A stretch of DNA of 64,000 nucleotides from a bacterium (GTDB lineage Bacteria; Sysuimicrobiota; Sysuimicrobiia; Sysuimicrobiales; Segetimicrobiaceae). Both the position numbers and the translations under genes were made by a program. Within the stretch, counting starts at the first letter, position 1. Each line of letters starts with the position of its first letter. Below the pieces are notes generated by a model that saw only the letters and a program-made list of their open reading frames with translations, ran no database searches and was not told the DNA's origin. Positions 16,748 to 26,042 of the stretch are shown one piece after another. The stretch spans positions 1-64,000 of the forward strand of contig DATGHU010000007.1 of NCBI GenBank assembly GCA_035307765.1, written 5' to 3'.

Positions 16748-18489
16748 GCGGGATCTACCCTTCTTCTCCTCCGCACAATCTGGAAGCTGAGCAGGCGGTC
16801 CTCGGCTGCATGCTGCTCGACCACGACGCAATCGCCCGGGCGGCCGAAGCCCTGCGGCCCAAGGACTTTTACCGCGGCGACCACCGCATTATCTTCTCCA
16901 CGATGCTGGACCTGTCAAAGCGCGATGAGCCGGTGGAACTGATCACGGTCTGCAACCGCCTCGCCAATATGGGCAAGCTGGAAGACGTTGGGGACCGGAC
17001 CTACATCGCCTCGCTGCCCAACGTCGTCGCCACTGCCGCGAACGTGGAGTACTACATCCGCATCGTGCGGGAGGGTGCCGAGCAGCGCGAGTATCTCGCG
17101 CTCGGCATGAAACTCCAGACAGAGGCCAACACAGGAGCGTCGGTTGAGACGCTGGAGGGCATCCGTACCGCCTGGATTCCCCGGGACCGGGCGGAGACCA
17201 GGACCGGACTCGTGCCGGCCGCGGATCTCAAGGCTGAGCCCGTAAGCTGGCTCATCACCGAGCTACTGCCGCGCGGCATGCTGGCGCTCCTCAGTGGCCG
17301 CGACAAGCGGGGCAAGACGCTCCTTGGCATGGAGATGGTTCGCGCCGTCCTCCGGGGTGAGGCTCTGTTCGACCATTTCCCCTCGGTGTCTGGGCCCGTC
17401 GCCGCGTTCCTGCTTGACGATCCCGAGAGCCTCACGCGAGGGCGGCTCGAACAGCTCGGTTTGCTACAAGATTCGCGCCTGCATGTCTCCACCGCCAGAC
17501 GGGCGGATCTGAGTGACCCCCTCGCATTGCTTCGGGATGTTGAACGGGACATTGTCCGCGTCGGGGCAATCTTTGCTCTCCTGGATGCCCTCTATCTCTT
17601 CGTGCCAGCGAGCCATGAGGCGGCGAACGATCAGGCCCGCATGGGGCCTGTGATGGCGGCGCTCGACGGCATCCCGGACCGCACCGGGGCGACGGTCCTA
17701 GTCATCGCGCATGACAACAAATCGGGCCAGGACGTGGCCGGCTCGCACGTTATCCGCGCCCGTGCGAAGGTCATCATGCGCCTCGTGCTTCCCCGCGATG
17801 CCGAGGAAGATCCGGACGAGGGTCCGATAACACCGCACCGCTTGCTCCGCGTGGAGTCCAAGCTAGTCCCGGCGACCTCGTGGGGTTTGGAGCTCCAGGG
17901 CGTCGGTAAATGGTCTTTCCACGGCACCGCGCGGGACTCCCGAACTGCCACGATCCGGCGTGAGGTTGTGGATTTCCTCGCCAAGGGCGGTCGGGGGTCG
18001 GTCAAACAGATCGCGACCGCGCTTGGCCGGCGGCACGCGGAGGTCGAGGAGGCTCTGAAGCAGCTTTTGGGTGAAGGCGCTGTCGCCTGCACCCCCGAGA
18101 GGAGCGGTGGTCGGGGGAGACCGCTCCTCGTTTACACCTGGAATTTCCTTCCCGGGCTGAAAATTCAGGATGGCATGCCGGAACGAAATTCCGAGCCCGA
18201 AACGCTTGCGGCGCAAGGGTTTGCGACGAGCGGGCAATTTCGTTCCCAAGACTTCTCCCCTAGAGAAAATCCACCGGAAGGAAATTCTCGGACACCGGAT
18301 GACGGCCAGCGTACCTGGGTAGAGGCCATAGGCCGGGATCGGGGATGGCCCAGGGTGGAGATCGACCCGGGGGAGGTCATCGCCCCGGGGGAAGCTGCCT
18401 GGCGAGCGTTCTCCCGGACCTGTGATGATGGCCAGCTTGCCCGTGCGATCACGGTCCTGCGATCTTTAACGGGGGAACCCGGCGCCTGA
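16744..18489 (+). CDS. DnaB N-terminal domain/RepA-like ATPase
   Basis: 581 residues from a GTG with GGGAGG 9 bases upstream, which puts the DnaB signature PPHNLEAEQAVLGCMLLD at the N-terminus; the frame is open 35 codons further but without similarity. Residues 5-120 are the helical N-terminal domain of replicative helicase DnaB. Then comes a RecA-fold ATPase like plasmid RepA/AAA_25: Walker A GRDKRGKT (185-192), Walker B IFALLDALYLF, and VLVIAHDNKSG. A winged-helix-like segment follows (DFLAKGGRGSVKQIATALG), with a disordered tail. It is probably the replication or helicase protein of the mobile element. Full DnaB helicase motifs are not evident, so it may act as a loader or as RepA-type helicase. 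Confidence 0.8.
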   Translation: MSGIYPSSPPHNLEAEQAVLGCMLLDHDAIARAAEALRPKDFYRGDHRIIFSTMLDLSKRDEPVELITVCNRLANMGKLEDVGDRTYIASLPNVVATAANVEYYIRIVREGAEQREYLALGMKLQTEANTGASVETLEGIRTAWIPRDRAETRTGLVPAADLKAEPVSWLITELLPRGMLALLSGRDKRGKTLLGMEMVRAVLRGEALFDHFPSVSGPVAAFLLDDPESLTRGRLEQLGLLQDSRLHVSTARRADLSDPLALLRDVERDIVRVGAIFALLDALYLFVPASHEAANDQARMGPVMAALDGIPDRTGATVLVIAHDNKSGQDVAGSHVIRARAKVIMRLVLPRDAEEDPDEGPITPHRLLRVESKLVPATSWGLELQGVGKWSFHGTARDSRTATIRREVVDFLAKGGRGSVKQIATALGRRHAEVEEALKQLLGEGAVACTPERSGGRGRPLLVYTWNFLPGLKIQDGMPERNSEPETLAAQGFATSGQFRSQDFSPRENPPEGNSRTPDDGQRTWVEAIGRDRGWPRVEIDPGEVIAPGEAAWRAFSRTCDDGQLARAITVLRSLTGEPGA

Positions 18490-18668
18490 TGCCACGGGTG
18501 GTGGTCCACGTGGGCCATGTGCTCGACATCCTGGGCCGGCTGCCGGCGGCTTCGGTGCACAGCGTCGTCACCTCGCCCCCCTACTACGGGCTGCGCGACT
18601 ACGGCCTGCCGCCCCAGGACCCTACCCGCTGCCGTATCGGCACCGCCAGGCCCGGCCCGGTGACGTGA
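18489..18668 (+). pseudogene. truncated DNA methyltransferase, N-terminal fragment
   Basis: ATG overlaps the previous stop (TGATG). The frame reads MPRVVVHVGHVLDILGRLP and then VVTSPPYYGLRDYG, the motif IV region (S/D-P-P-Y) and start of N4-cytosine/N6-adenine DNA methyltransferases of the DNA_methylase_N6_N4 family. After 59 residues it stops. No FxGxG SAM motif or target-recognition region follows within the roughly 170 bases before the recombinase. It is a 5' remnant left by deletion. Confidence 0.65.
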
Positions 18669-18736
18669 CCGTGCCCAGGACCGCCGCAGGACATCGCCAG
18701 ACCGGGCGTCGAACCTCTCCGCCGCCGGAACCGCCC

Positions 18737-18835
18737 ATGAGCGACCTGGAGCGCGCTATGCTCGACCACCTGGCTGAGATCATCGCCCGGGATATCCTGC
18801 GCCGGCGGAAGCACGACCAGGAGGCAGCCTCGTGA
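18737..18835 (+). CDS. 32-residue micro-ORF coupled to the recombinase
   Basis: The frame MSDLERAMLDHLAEIIARDI, then a basic tail, ends in a TGA that overlaps the GTG start of the recombinase (GTGA). The composition (amphipathic helix followed by RRRK) is coherent. It may be a short helical protein or a leader that couples recombinase translation. Confidence 0.45.
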   Translation: MSDLERAMLDHLAEIIARDILRRRKHDQEAAS

Positions 18836-20469
18836 GCGGTAGCAGCAGAGCCGCGATCTATGCCAGGTATAGTTCCGACCTTCAACGCGCCACGTCACTC
18901 CCGGATCAGATCCGCTTGGACCGCGAGTTCGCTACGAGGGCGGGCTACAGCGTTGCGGATGCGCACGTCTGCACCGACGCAGAGATCTCCGGCACAACCG
19001 CGGAGCGGCCCGGCTACCGGCGCCTCCTGGGTCTCGCCAAGGACCACGAGATCGACGCGATCATCTGTGAGGCTCCCGATCGGCTGTGGAGAGACGCCGG
19101 GGAGATGCACCAGGCGTTGAAGCGGCTCAAGTACTGGGGCGTGCGCGTCCTCTCAGTTGCGACCTCGCCGGGCATCGATCTCACCGATCGGGTGGGAAAG
19201 ATTCTCTCCTCGATCATTGGGCTCAAAGACGAGTTGTTCGTGGAGGACCTCAAAGACAGAGTGCGGCGCGGAATGATAGGTCAAGTCCACCGCAGGTTCA
19301 GCGTAGGGGGCCGCGCGTTTGGCTACCGCTCCGAACCTGTGCAGGAAGAGACCGGGAAGGTCATCGGCCACCGTCGCGTCATTGACCCCGGTGAGGCTGA
19401 GACCGTTCGCTACATTTTCCGTTTGTACTGCGACGGCCTCACGCCCCGCGCTATCTGCCACCGTCTGAATGCGGAGCGCGTCCAACCGCCGCGGGGTCTC
19501 CGAGGCCGGAAGACTGGATCGTGGGCGCCCGCCACCATCGCCGGCTCGACGGCGCGTGCATTGGGCATTCTGAACAACCCACTGTACACGGGCAAGATTG
19601 CGTGGAACCGTTCATACAAAGTCCGCGACCCCGAGACCGGCAAGCGCCACATGCGCCCCCGTCCTCGGGCTGAATGGGTCTGGGCCGACGAGCCATCGTT
19701 GCGGATCGTTTCTGACGACCTGTGGGAGCGCGTGCAGGCGCGTCGCCAGCAGCGCGCGTGGGTGCCCGGGGCGCGCGAGGGAGCCCGCCCGAAGTACCTG
19801 CTCAGCGGTCTGCTCGTGTGTGGCGAGTGCGGGGCGCGGTATGTGATCCAGACCCACCGCGCCGGCAGTGACGGACACTACGGCTGCGCCGCGCATGCCG
19901 ACCGCGGCCCAACGGTCTGCGCGAATGGGCGACTGGTCCGCCGCGAGGTGGCCGAGCAGAAGATCGTGGACTACGTATTCTCCGACCTGTTCACGCCTGC
20001 CAGGCTCGACTACCTCACGCGTGCCGTGAACTCGGCCTTGGAGCGAACGCTTCGACAGGCTCCGGACACGGCCGCTCAGCGGCTGGACGCGCTCCGGACC
20101 GCCCGCCGGGAGCTGGAGAACATTGCGAACGCCATCCGGGCCGGGATCATCACGCCGACGACCAAGACGATGATCGAGGATGCCGAGCGGCGTGTGGCCG
20201 CACTGGAGCAGGCCGCTCGCGACGTCCGGCGGCATTCCGCGCCCGTAGTCTCGGTGAAGTCTGTGGTTACGGGCTATCTCACAAACCTGCGAGAGATGTT
20301 GGGGACGAACGTGGACGAGGCCCGCCGACTGTTGGCGCGCGCCCTCGACAAGATCGTTCTGCAACGCGACGGACACCGCTTGGTGGCTGAGATCACCGGC
20401 AATTTTGCGGGCATCCTGCCTATGGGAGAGGCCGTGTTCGGTAGCGATGGTGCCGGGAGGGGGATTTGA
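18832..20469 (+). CDS. large serine recombinase (site-specific integrase)
   Basis: 545 residues from GTG. The resolvase catalytic domain occupies about 1-150, with the nucleophile Ser14 in [10 protein letters not shown] and the downstream DQ and DRLWRD motifs. The recombinase domain follows (about 165-290), then a zinc ribbon with Cys330/Cys333 (CGECG) and Cys352/Cys363. A helical coiled-coil region (about 400-470) and the C-terminal [12 protein letters not shown] segment close the protein. It integrates DNA through a phosphoserine intermediate. The last six sense codons (GGTGCCGGGAGGGGGATT) are the complement of the tRNA-Leu acceptor end, and the TGA lies in the tRNA T arm. So the element sits at the tRNA 3' end, and integration may complete the recombinase reading frame from target sequence. 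Confidence 0.93.
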   Translation: MSGSSRAAIYARYSSDLQRATSLPDQIRLDREFATRAGYSVADAHVCTDAEISGTTAERPGYRRLLGLAKDHEIDAIICEAPDRLWRDAGEMHQALKRLKYWGVRVLSVATSPGIDLTDRVGKILSSIIGLKDELFVEDLKDRVRRGMIGQVHRRFSVGGRAFGYRSEPVQEETGKVIGHRRVIDPGEAETVRYIFRLYCDGLTPRAICHRLNAERVQPPRGLRGRKTGSWAPATIAGSTARALGILNNPLYTGKIAWNRSYKVRDPETGKRHMRPRPRAEWVWADEPSLRIVSDDLWERVQARRQQRAWVPGAREGARPKYLLSGLLVCGECGARYVIQTHRAGSDGHYGCAAHADRGPTVCANGRLVRREVAEQKIVDYVFSDLFTPARLDYLTRAVNSALERTLRQAPDTAAQRLDALRTARRELENIANAIRAGIITPTTKTMIEDAERRVAALEQAARDVRRHSAPVVSVKSVVTGYLTNLREMLGTNVDEARRLLARALDKIVLQRDGHRLVAEITGNFAGILPMGEAVFGSDGAGRGI

Positions 20470-20533
20470 ACCCCCACGGGTTGCCCCACACGCCCCTCAA
20501 ACGTGCGCGTCTGCCAGGTTCCGCCATCCCGGC
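20448..20533 (-). tRNA. tRNA-Leu (anticodon GAG)
   Basis: A type II tRNA can be folded by eye: acceptor GCCGGGA/TCCCGGC, discriminator A and an encoded CCA, D arm GCGGAACCTGGCAGACGC, anticodon stem CACGT/GCGTG with loop TTGAGGG (anticodon GAG, reading CUC/CUU), variable arm with GGGCAACCC, and T arm GGGGG-TTCAAAT-CCCCC. The 3' end overlaps the recombinase coding end on the other strand by about 20 bases. It has its own consensus promoter upstream. Confidence 0.93.
20449..20466 (+). repeat. presumed attachment core at tRNA-Leu 3' end
   Basis: GGTGCCGGGAGGGGGATT is shared by the end of the recombinase gene and, in complement, by the tRNA-Leu acceptor/T arm. One-mismatch copy at 2497-2514; shorter core copies at 5064 and 9433. 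The exact crossover dinucleotide cannot be set from one sequence. Confidence 0.55.
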
Positions 20534-20537
20534 ACGT

Positions 20538-20568
20538 GATGCCGTCGCGCAACCAGCGCCACGGCATC
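20538..20568 (-). other. hairpin in the 5' leader of tRNA-Leu
   Basis: GATGCCGT/ACGGCATC pairs perfectly over 8 bp and, after one G-G mismatch, continues through GCGC/GCGC around the loop TGGTT. It lies between the promoter and the mature 5' end, four bases before the acceptor stem, so it would be part of the precursor removed by RNase P. Confidence 0.6.
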
Positions 20569-20581
20569 TCTGTGCGACCCC

Positions 20582-20611
20582 ATTATACGAACCGCTCGAG
20601 AAAAGTGTCAA
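20582..20611 (-). promoter_or_regulatory. consensus sigma70-type promoter of tRNA-Leu
   Basis: TTGACA (20611-20606), 18-base spacer, TATAAT (20587-20582) on the minus strand. Both hexamers are perfect. The predicted transcript would start near 20575, about 40 bases before the tRNA. Confidence 0.85.
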
Positions 20612-20696
20612 TCGCGGAGTCGTGGACCGGATTTGCGCTCCTAAGGACGCGACACGTCCCCGACCCATCGGACCGGGCCGGGTGATGGCTCGGATC

Positions 20697-21737
20697 CTAG
20701 GGGCGCAACCTCGCACTCGGCGTCCGCCCGGGAGTTCGACCGCGCTTCGCAAGCGGTCTGCCATTTACCTCGCGGAGGTCCATCGTCATGTCGATTGGGG
20801 ACGCCGAGCTCACGTGGCTGCCCACGCCGAAGGCATCGGCCCCCGATTCGGTCAGTGCACGAATACGTTCGGGTGTGAGCCCTCCCGAGACAAAGATCTG
20901 AACGTCCTTGTGCCCCGCGAGATCCAATCGGCTTCGCACTTCTCGAACCAAATCTGGCGTGACACTTCCCCGTTCCCGAGGGGTATCCAATCGGATCGCA
21001 TTCAGATCCCGCCCGAGCGCCTCCGCGACACGGAGCGCCTCTACAGCTTCGTCCGTAAACGTATCGACGAGGACCAGACGGGGAACGCGCTCGGGCATCT
21101 GCTCGTGATATGCCGTGGCCGCCCGCACCGTATCGCCCACAATCAGGATGAACGCATGCGGCATCGTCCCGACCGGCTGCTGACCCGCGAGCTTGGCACC
21201 AAGGATGCAGGCCGCTCCCCGCATGCCTCCAATCAACGCCGCCCGCTCCATCACCGGCGCCACGGCGGGGTGAACGTGGCGCGCGCCGAAGACGTATGTA
21301 GGTTTCCCCGCAGCCGCGGTCACGATCTCCTGCGCGGCCGTTGCCCACCCACTCGGCTGAGCAAGCATGCCCAGGAGCACCGTCTCAAACATGCCGAACT
21401 GTGCGTACGGCCCTTCGATTCGTATGACGATCTCTCGGGCAGAAAACCGCTCTCCCTCAGCGAGGCTATGGATCTTTACCCCGCGGTCTCGGAGGAGGTA
21501 TCGGAGCTCCTCGACTCCCACAAAGACCCCATCATGGCTGGGGAACACCTCCGCGACCACAGGGGTCTCGGCCAGTCCCATTGATCGAAGGATCTCCATA
21601 GTCCGGACAAAATAGATGTCGGTGGTCAGGCCGGCGAGGATCTCCCGGTGGGTCGCGCTGTGCAGACGTCGCGTCCCGTCAACAACATAACGGTGCACGT
21701 CCTCGATCGAGGACAGCGGTGGAAGTTCGCGGGTCAC
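20697..21737 (-). CDS. nicotinate phosphoribosyltransferase, archaeal-type
   Basis: 346 residues from a GTG seven bases after secG. The protein has the compact type II phosphoribosyltransferase fold of NadC/NAPRTase: [17 protein letters not shown], the ligand-binding [42 protein letters not shown] and the phosphate-binding GVGSHVS near the end. It converts nicotinate and PRPP to nicotinate mononucleotide in NAD salvage. QPRTase (NadC) is the main alternative, but the length of about 345 residues and the IYFVRT and GTMPHA segments fit NAPRTase of the Thermoplasma/bacterial short class. It is the last gene of the gap-pgk-tpiA-secG run, so NAD(P) supply may be tied to glycolysis. Confidence 0.82.
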   Translation of the reverse strand: MTRELPPLSSIEDVHRYVVDGTRRLHSATHREILAGLTTDIYFVRTMEILRSMGLAETPVVAEVFPSHDGVFVGVEELRYLLRDRGVKIHSLAEGERFSAREIVIRIEGPYAQFGMFETVLLGMLAQPSGWATAAQEIVTAAAGKPTYVFGARHVHPAVAPVMERAALIGGMRGAACILGAKLAGQQPVGTMPHAFILIVGDTVRAATAYHEQMPERVPRLVLVDTFTDEAVEALRVAEALGRDLNAIRLDTPRERGSVTPDLVREVRSRLDLAGHKDVQIFVSGGLTPERIRALTESGADAFGVGSHVSSASPIDMTMDLREVNGRPLAKRGRTPGRTPSARLRP

Positions 21738-21743
21738 AGAACG

Positions 21744-21983
21744 CTAGGGAAACAACCGGCCGTAGTGGGTCAACACCAAGTACAGGGACGTCGCACCAAA
21801 AAGAATCGCCAACGACGATGTCACCCGAAGCAGCAGAGTTTCCCGGGGTTTCGGCCCGTGGAATAACCTGGCCCCTCCGCCCCCGATCGAACCGAGCCCC
21901 TCCCCCTTGGGTCCCTGGAGCACGATCACGCCGATGACCGCCACCGCAAACACAAAATGAAAGATGAGGACCACGTTCGTCAC
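21744..21983 (-). CDS. secG: preprotein translocase subunit SecG
   Basis: 79 residues from a GTG with GGAGGTG 7 bases upstream. Two hydrophobic helices (about 3-22 and 53-72) flank the typical SecG loop VLQGPKGEGLGSIGGGGARLF. It is the small stabilising subunit of the SecYEG channel in the cytoplasmic membrane. The position after tpiA in a gap-pgk-tpiA-secG order is widespread in bacteria and supports the call. Confidence 0.93.
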   Translation of the reverse strand: MTNVVLIFHFVFAVAVIGVIVLQGPKGEGLGSIGGGGARLFHGPKPRETLLLRVTSSLAILFGATSLYLVLTHYGRLFP

Positions 21984-22036
21984 CAGCGCACCTCCACGAT
22001 TAACCCATTAACAGTACCACAAGGCGCGGGGGTTCG

Positions 22037-22795
22037 TCACCCCGTTGCCGCCCGAACGATGGCGGCGAACGCTTGGCTGTCCAAACTGGCTCCGCCGACG
22101 AGGGCACCGTCGATCTCGGGCTGCTCGAAAAACTCACGAATGTTGTCGGGTTTGACGCTTCCGCCGTAGAGGATCCGCACCTCCCCCGCGGCGGCTGCCG
22201 CTCCCCCCGCCGCGAGCACCCGGCGCACCACCCCCGCGACCCGGCCCGCCTCCGCCCCGGTGGCGGTCTGCCCGGTGCCGATCGCCCACACCGGCTCGTA
22301 CGCCACAACGAGGCGCGGGAGGTCCGGTGCCGCCATCTCGCGAACTGCCGCACGCACCTGCCGGGTGATCACCCCATCGGTCTCCCCTGCCTGTCGCTCT
22401 TCGAGGCGCTCGCCGACGCAGACGATCGGGACGAGGCCGCCGGCGAACGCCGAGCGCACTTTCCGTCCGACCGCCTCGTCGCTCTCCCCAAAGTACAGAC
22501 GGCGCTCAGAGTGGCCGATCAGTACCGCACGGCAGCCAACGTCAACAAGCATTGCCGCACTGATCTCGCCGGTAAAGGCCCCCTGTGGCTCCCAGTGCAT
22601 CGTCTGTCCACCGAGAACGAACGTCGTACCGCGGAGTGCCTCCGCAACAGCAGCCAGAGCGGTGGCCGGTGGACAGATCACGACTTCCACGCCGCGCAGA
22701 TCCCGGAGGGCGGCCTTGACCTCGGCGACCAAGCGGAGGCCCTGGGGGACCGTCATGTGCATTTTCCAATTGGCGGCGATGAGGGGAGTTCGCAC
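22037..22795 (-). CDS. tpiA: triosephosphate isomerase
   Basis: 252 residues from a GTG two bases after the pgk stop. All catalytic elements are present: Lys11 in ANWKM, His95 in IGHSERR, Glu167 in AYEPVWAIGTG and the phosphate-binding YGGSV. It interconverts dihydroxyacetone phosphate and glyceraldehyde 3-phosphate as a TIM-barrel dimer in the cytosol. Normal family length. Confidence 0.97.
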   Translation of the reverse strand: MRTPLIAANWKMHMTVPQGLRLVAEVKAALRDLRGVEVVICPPATALAAVAEALRGTTFVLGGQTMHWEPQGAFTGEISAAMLVDVGCRAVLIGHSERRLYFGESDEAVGRKVRSAFAGGLVPIVCVGERLEERQAGETDGVITRQVRAAVREMAAPDLPRLVVAYEPVWAIGTGQTATGAEAGRVAGVVRRVLAAGGAAAAAGEVRILYGGSVKPDNIREFFEQPEIDGALVGGASLDSQAFAAIVRAATG

Positions 22796-22797
22796 GG

Positions 22798-23975
22798 TCA
22801 GGTGGCGTCCTCGAGCACGGCGACACCCGGGAGGACCTTACCTTCCATGAACTCCAGTGTGGCGCCGCCGCCGGTACTGACATGCGTCATCTTGTCCGCA
22901 TACCCAAACTGCTCGACCGCCGACGCGGTGTCCCCACCGCCAACGATCGACTCGGCGCACGACTCCGCCACCGCTTTCGCGATTGCCCGCGTGCCACCGG
23001 AGAACGGGGCAAGCTCGAACACACCCATCGGCCCGTTCCAAAGGACGGTCCCAGCCCCCGCAATCGGGGCGCCAAATGCCGCCTCGGTCCGCAAACCGAT
23101 GTCGAGCCCCATCCACCCGTCGGGGATAGCTCGGGCACTGACGGTCCGCACCTCCGCATCGGCCGCCGGACGCTGGGCCGCGATGACGTCCAGCGGGAGC
23201 AGCAGGCGGACTCCTCGGTCGTTCGCCTCCCCCATCAACTCGCCGGCCAAGTCGAGTTTGTCCTCCTCGCAGAGCGACCCGCCAATCTGGCCGCCGGAGG
23301 CCCGGAGGAACGTGTAGCACATCCCCCCGCCGATCAGCATCGACTGGGCGAGCCGAAGCAGATTGCGGATGACCCCGATCTTGTCCTCCACCTTCTTGCC
23401 GCCAAGGATGACCACCAGTGGCTTCGTGGGCGCTTCGAGGACCTTTCCGAGGAACAAGAGTTCCCGTTCCATCAGGAGCCCCGCAACGGCGGGGAGGATC
23501 TTTGCCACCCCCACGGTGCTGGCGTGGGCGCGGTGGGCGGTGCCGAAGGCGTCGTTCACGTAGATCTGCGCGGTGCTGGCGAGGGCGCGGGCGAAGGCGG
23601 GGTCGTTGGCCTCCTCCTCCTTATGAAACCGCAGGTTCTCGAGGAGGACCACATCCCCGGGTGCCAACGCCCCTACCGCGGCATCGACCTCGGGGCCGAC
23701 GCAGTCATCGAACTTGGGGACCGGCCGATGCAGCAGTTCCGCCAACCGCCGCGCCACAGGGTCCATCCGAAGGGCGGGATCGGGGCCCTTCGGCCGGCCC
23801 AGGTGCGAGGCGAGAATGACCGCGGCCCCGTGATCGCGGAGATAAGCAATCGTCGGCAGCGCCGCCGTGATCCGATGATCGTCCGAGATCCGCCCCTGCT
23901 CGATCGGAACATTGAAATCAACCCGGACGAAGACCCGCCGACCGGAGACGTCGATGTCGCGAACGGTCTTCTTTC

Positions 23976-23979
<4 letters not shown>
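22798..23979 (-). CDS. pgk: phosphoglycerate kinase
   Basis: 393 residues. The start is the GTG that overlaps the gap stop (GTGA), giving the usual N-terminus [24 protein letters not shown]; the open frame upstream lies inside gap. Hallmarks include the substrate-binding RVDFNVP and [38 protein letters not shown] and the [13 protein letters not shown] nucleotide site. It transfers phosphate from 1,3-bisphosphoglycerate to ADP. Translationally coupled to gap. Confidence 0.97.
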
Positions 23980-24980
<1,001 letters not shown>

Positions 24981-25090
24981 ACGCCGCCTCCCCTTCCCGA
25001 CTCGTGCCTCTCGCCACCGCAGAGAGGACGCACCCCCTCCGAGGAAGGCCCGTCTCCTCTGATTCTACCCCGAACGGGGGCGTTTTCCCC

Positions 25091-26002
25091 CTAGGCCAGT
25101 CTTCCTTCCTCACGGCCGGAGGGCGCCACCCGGAGCGCCCCCCACTGCAGGGCGCTCACGCCCGCCAGCGAGCCAAGCGGCGCGGCGACCACCACGGCCT
25201 GCCGCACCGGCACTACATCAACCACCGACCCCATCGCCGCGAGCCATCCGCTTTGGTCCACAAGCCCCACCAGGAGATGGCGAAGAGCGCCTTGCGGGAT
25301 ATCGGTCAGCATCCGGTGCTGGGGAATGATGCGTCCCCCGTAGATCGCCGGTCGGGCGGCCGGCAGTGCGCCCAGATCCACCGTGTGCCGCTGCGCCGAA
25401 GCGAAGTAGTGGCGAAATCGCATCATCCGCATTTCTCGCCGCACCTCTTGCGGGCGGCTCCGGACATCGGGGGATGGGCGAAGTCGATGCAGGGTGATGT
25501 CCGGTGGGACCCTGGCCAGAATCGACTCGACCTCGACGTCCCGCTGGAGGGCCACCACGTGCTGCGGCCGGATGCGTCGCATCTCCTGCCCCCTGGCGTC
25601 GGCCGCGGCCGGACCCTCGACCCATCCCGTGGTGTCCACGACCACAACCTCGACCTGCCGCACGCGCGCCCACTCCACCGCCCGGACCGTTCCCTCGATC
25701 AGGTAGCGGTGGACGTTTCGCGGCGAGGTGTCTCCAACGAAGAACGCGGCGGCGGGGGGGAACTGCTCCATGCTGCGGACCGGAGTCCGCGCCACGGCCA
25801 GCCCGACGGTCGCCGGGGGCCCGATGTCGGACTGCCCGGTGTCGGCATCGACTACCACGACGGAACGCCCCGCCCGCAGTGCGGCGTTGGCGATCGCCGT
25901 AGCCGTGGTCGTCTTGCCCACGTCTACGGGCCCCAGCATCACGACGACGCCCCGAAGATCCGGGATCGCCTCCACCGTCTGCCGGGACTGAGGAACGTCC
26001 AC
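25091..26002 (-). CDS. Clp1/Grc3-family polynucleotide 5'-hydroxyl kinase-like P-loop protein
   Basis: 303 residues from a GTG with GAGGG 7 bases upstream. Walker A GPVDVGKTT (24-32) is followed by VVVVDADTGQSDIGPPATVGLA (from about 48), the DxDxGQ signature that distinguishes the Clp1/Grc3 kinases, then the ...VVVDTTGWVEG Walker B-like strand and the HVVALQR segment. Eukaryotic and archaeal relatives phosphorylate RNA or DNA 5'-hydroxyl ends. The C-terminal about 100 residues form a separate beta-rich domain, as in Clp1. It starts 40 bases after the V-ATPase subunit D gene, so it is probably cotranscribed. Substrate unknown. Confidence 0.75.
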   Translation of the reverse strand: MDVPQSRQTVEAIPDLRGVVVMLGPVDVGKTTTATAIANAALRAGRSVVVVDADTGQSDIGPPATVGLAVARTPVRSMEQFPPAAAFFVGDTSPRNVHRYLIEGTVRAVEWARVRQVEVVVVDTTGWVEGPAAADARGQEMRRIRPQHVVALQRDVEVESILARVPPDITLHRLRPSPDVRSRPQEVRREMRMMRFRHYFASAQRHTVDLGALPAARPAIYGGRIIPQHRMLTDIPQGALRHLLVGLVDQSGWLAAMGSVVDVVPVRQAVVVAAPLGSLAGVSALQWGALRVAPSGREEGRLA

Positions 26003-26042
26003 GCTGCGGCCCTCGGGCCCGCGGGGGTGGCCGCTCGGGGCT

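Noticed and set aside
1-20500. CRISPR array or insertion sequence in the accessory half
   Set aside because: No regularly spaced short repeats, DDE transposase or terminal inverted repeats were seen; the only recombinases are of the serine type.
25060-25085. Terminator between the Clp1-like gene and gap
   Set aside because: The CCCC/GGGG stem is only four bp and is not followed by a T-run.
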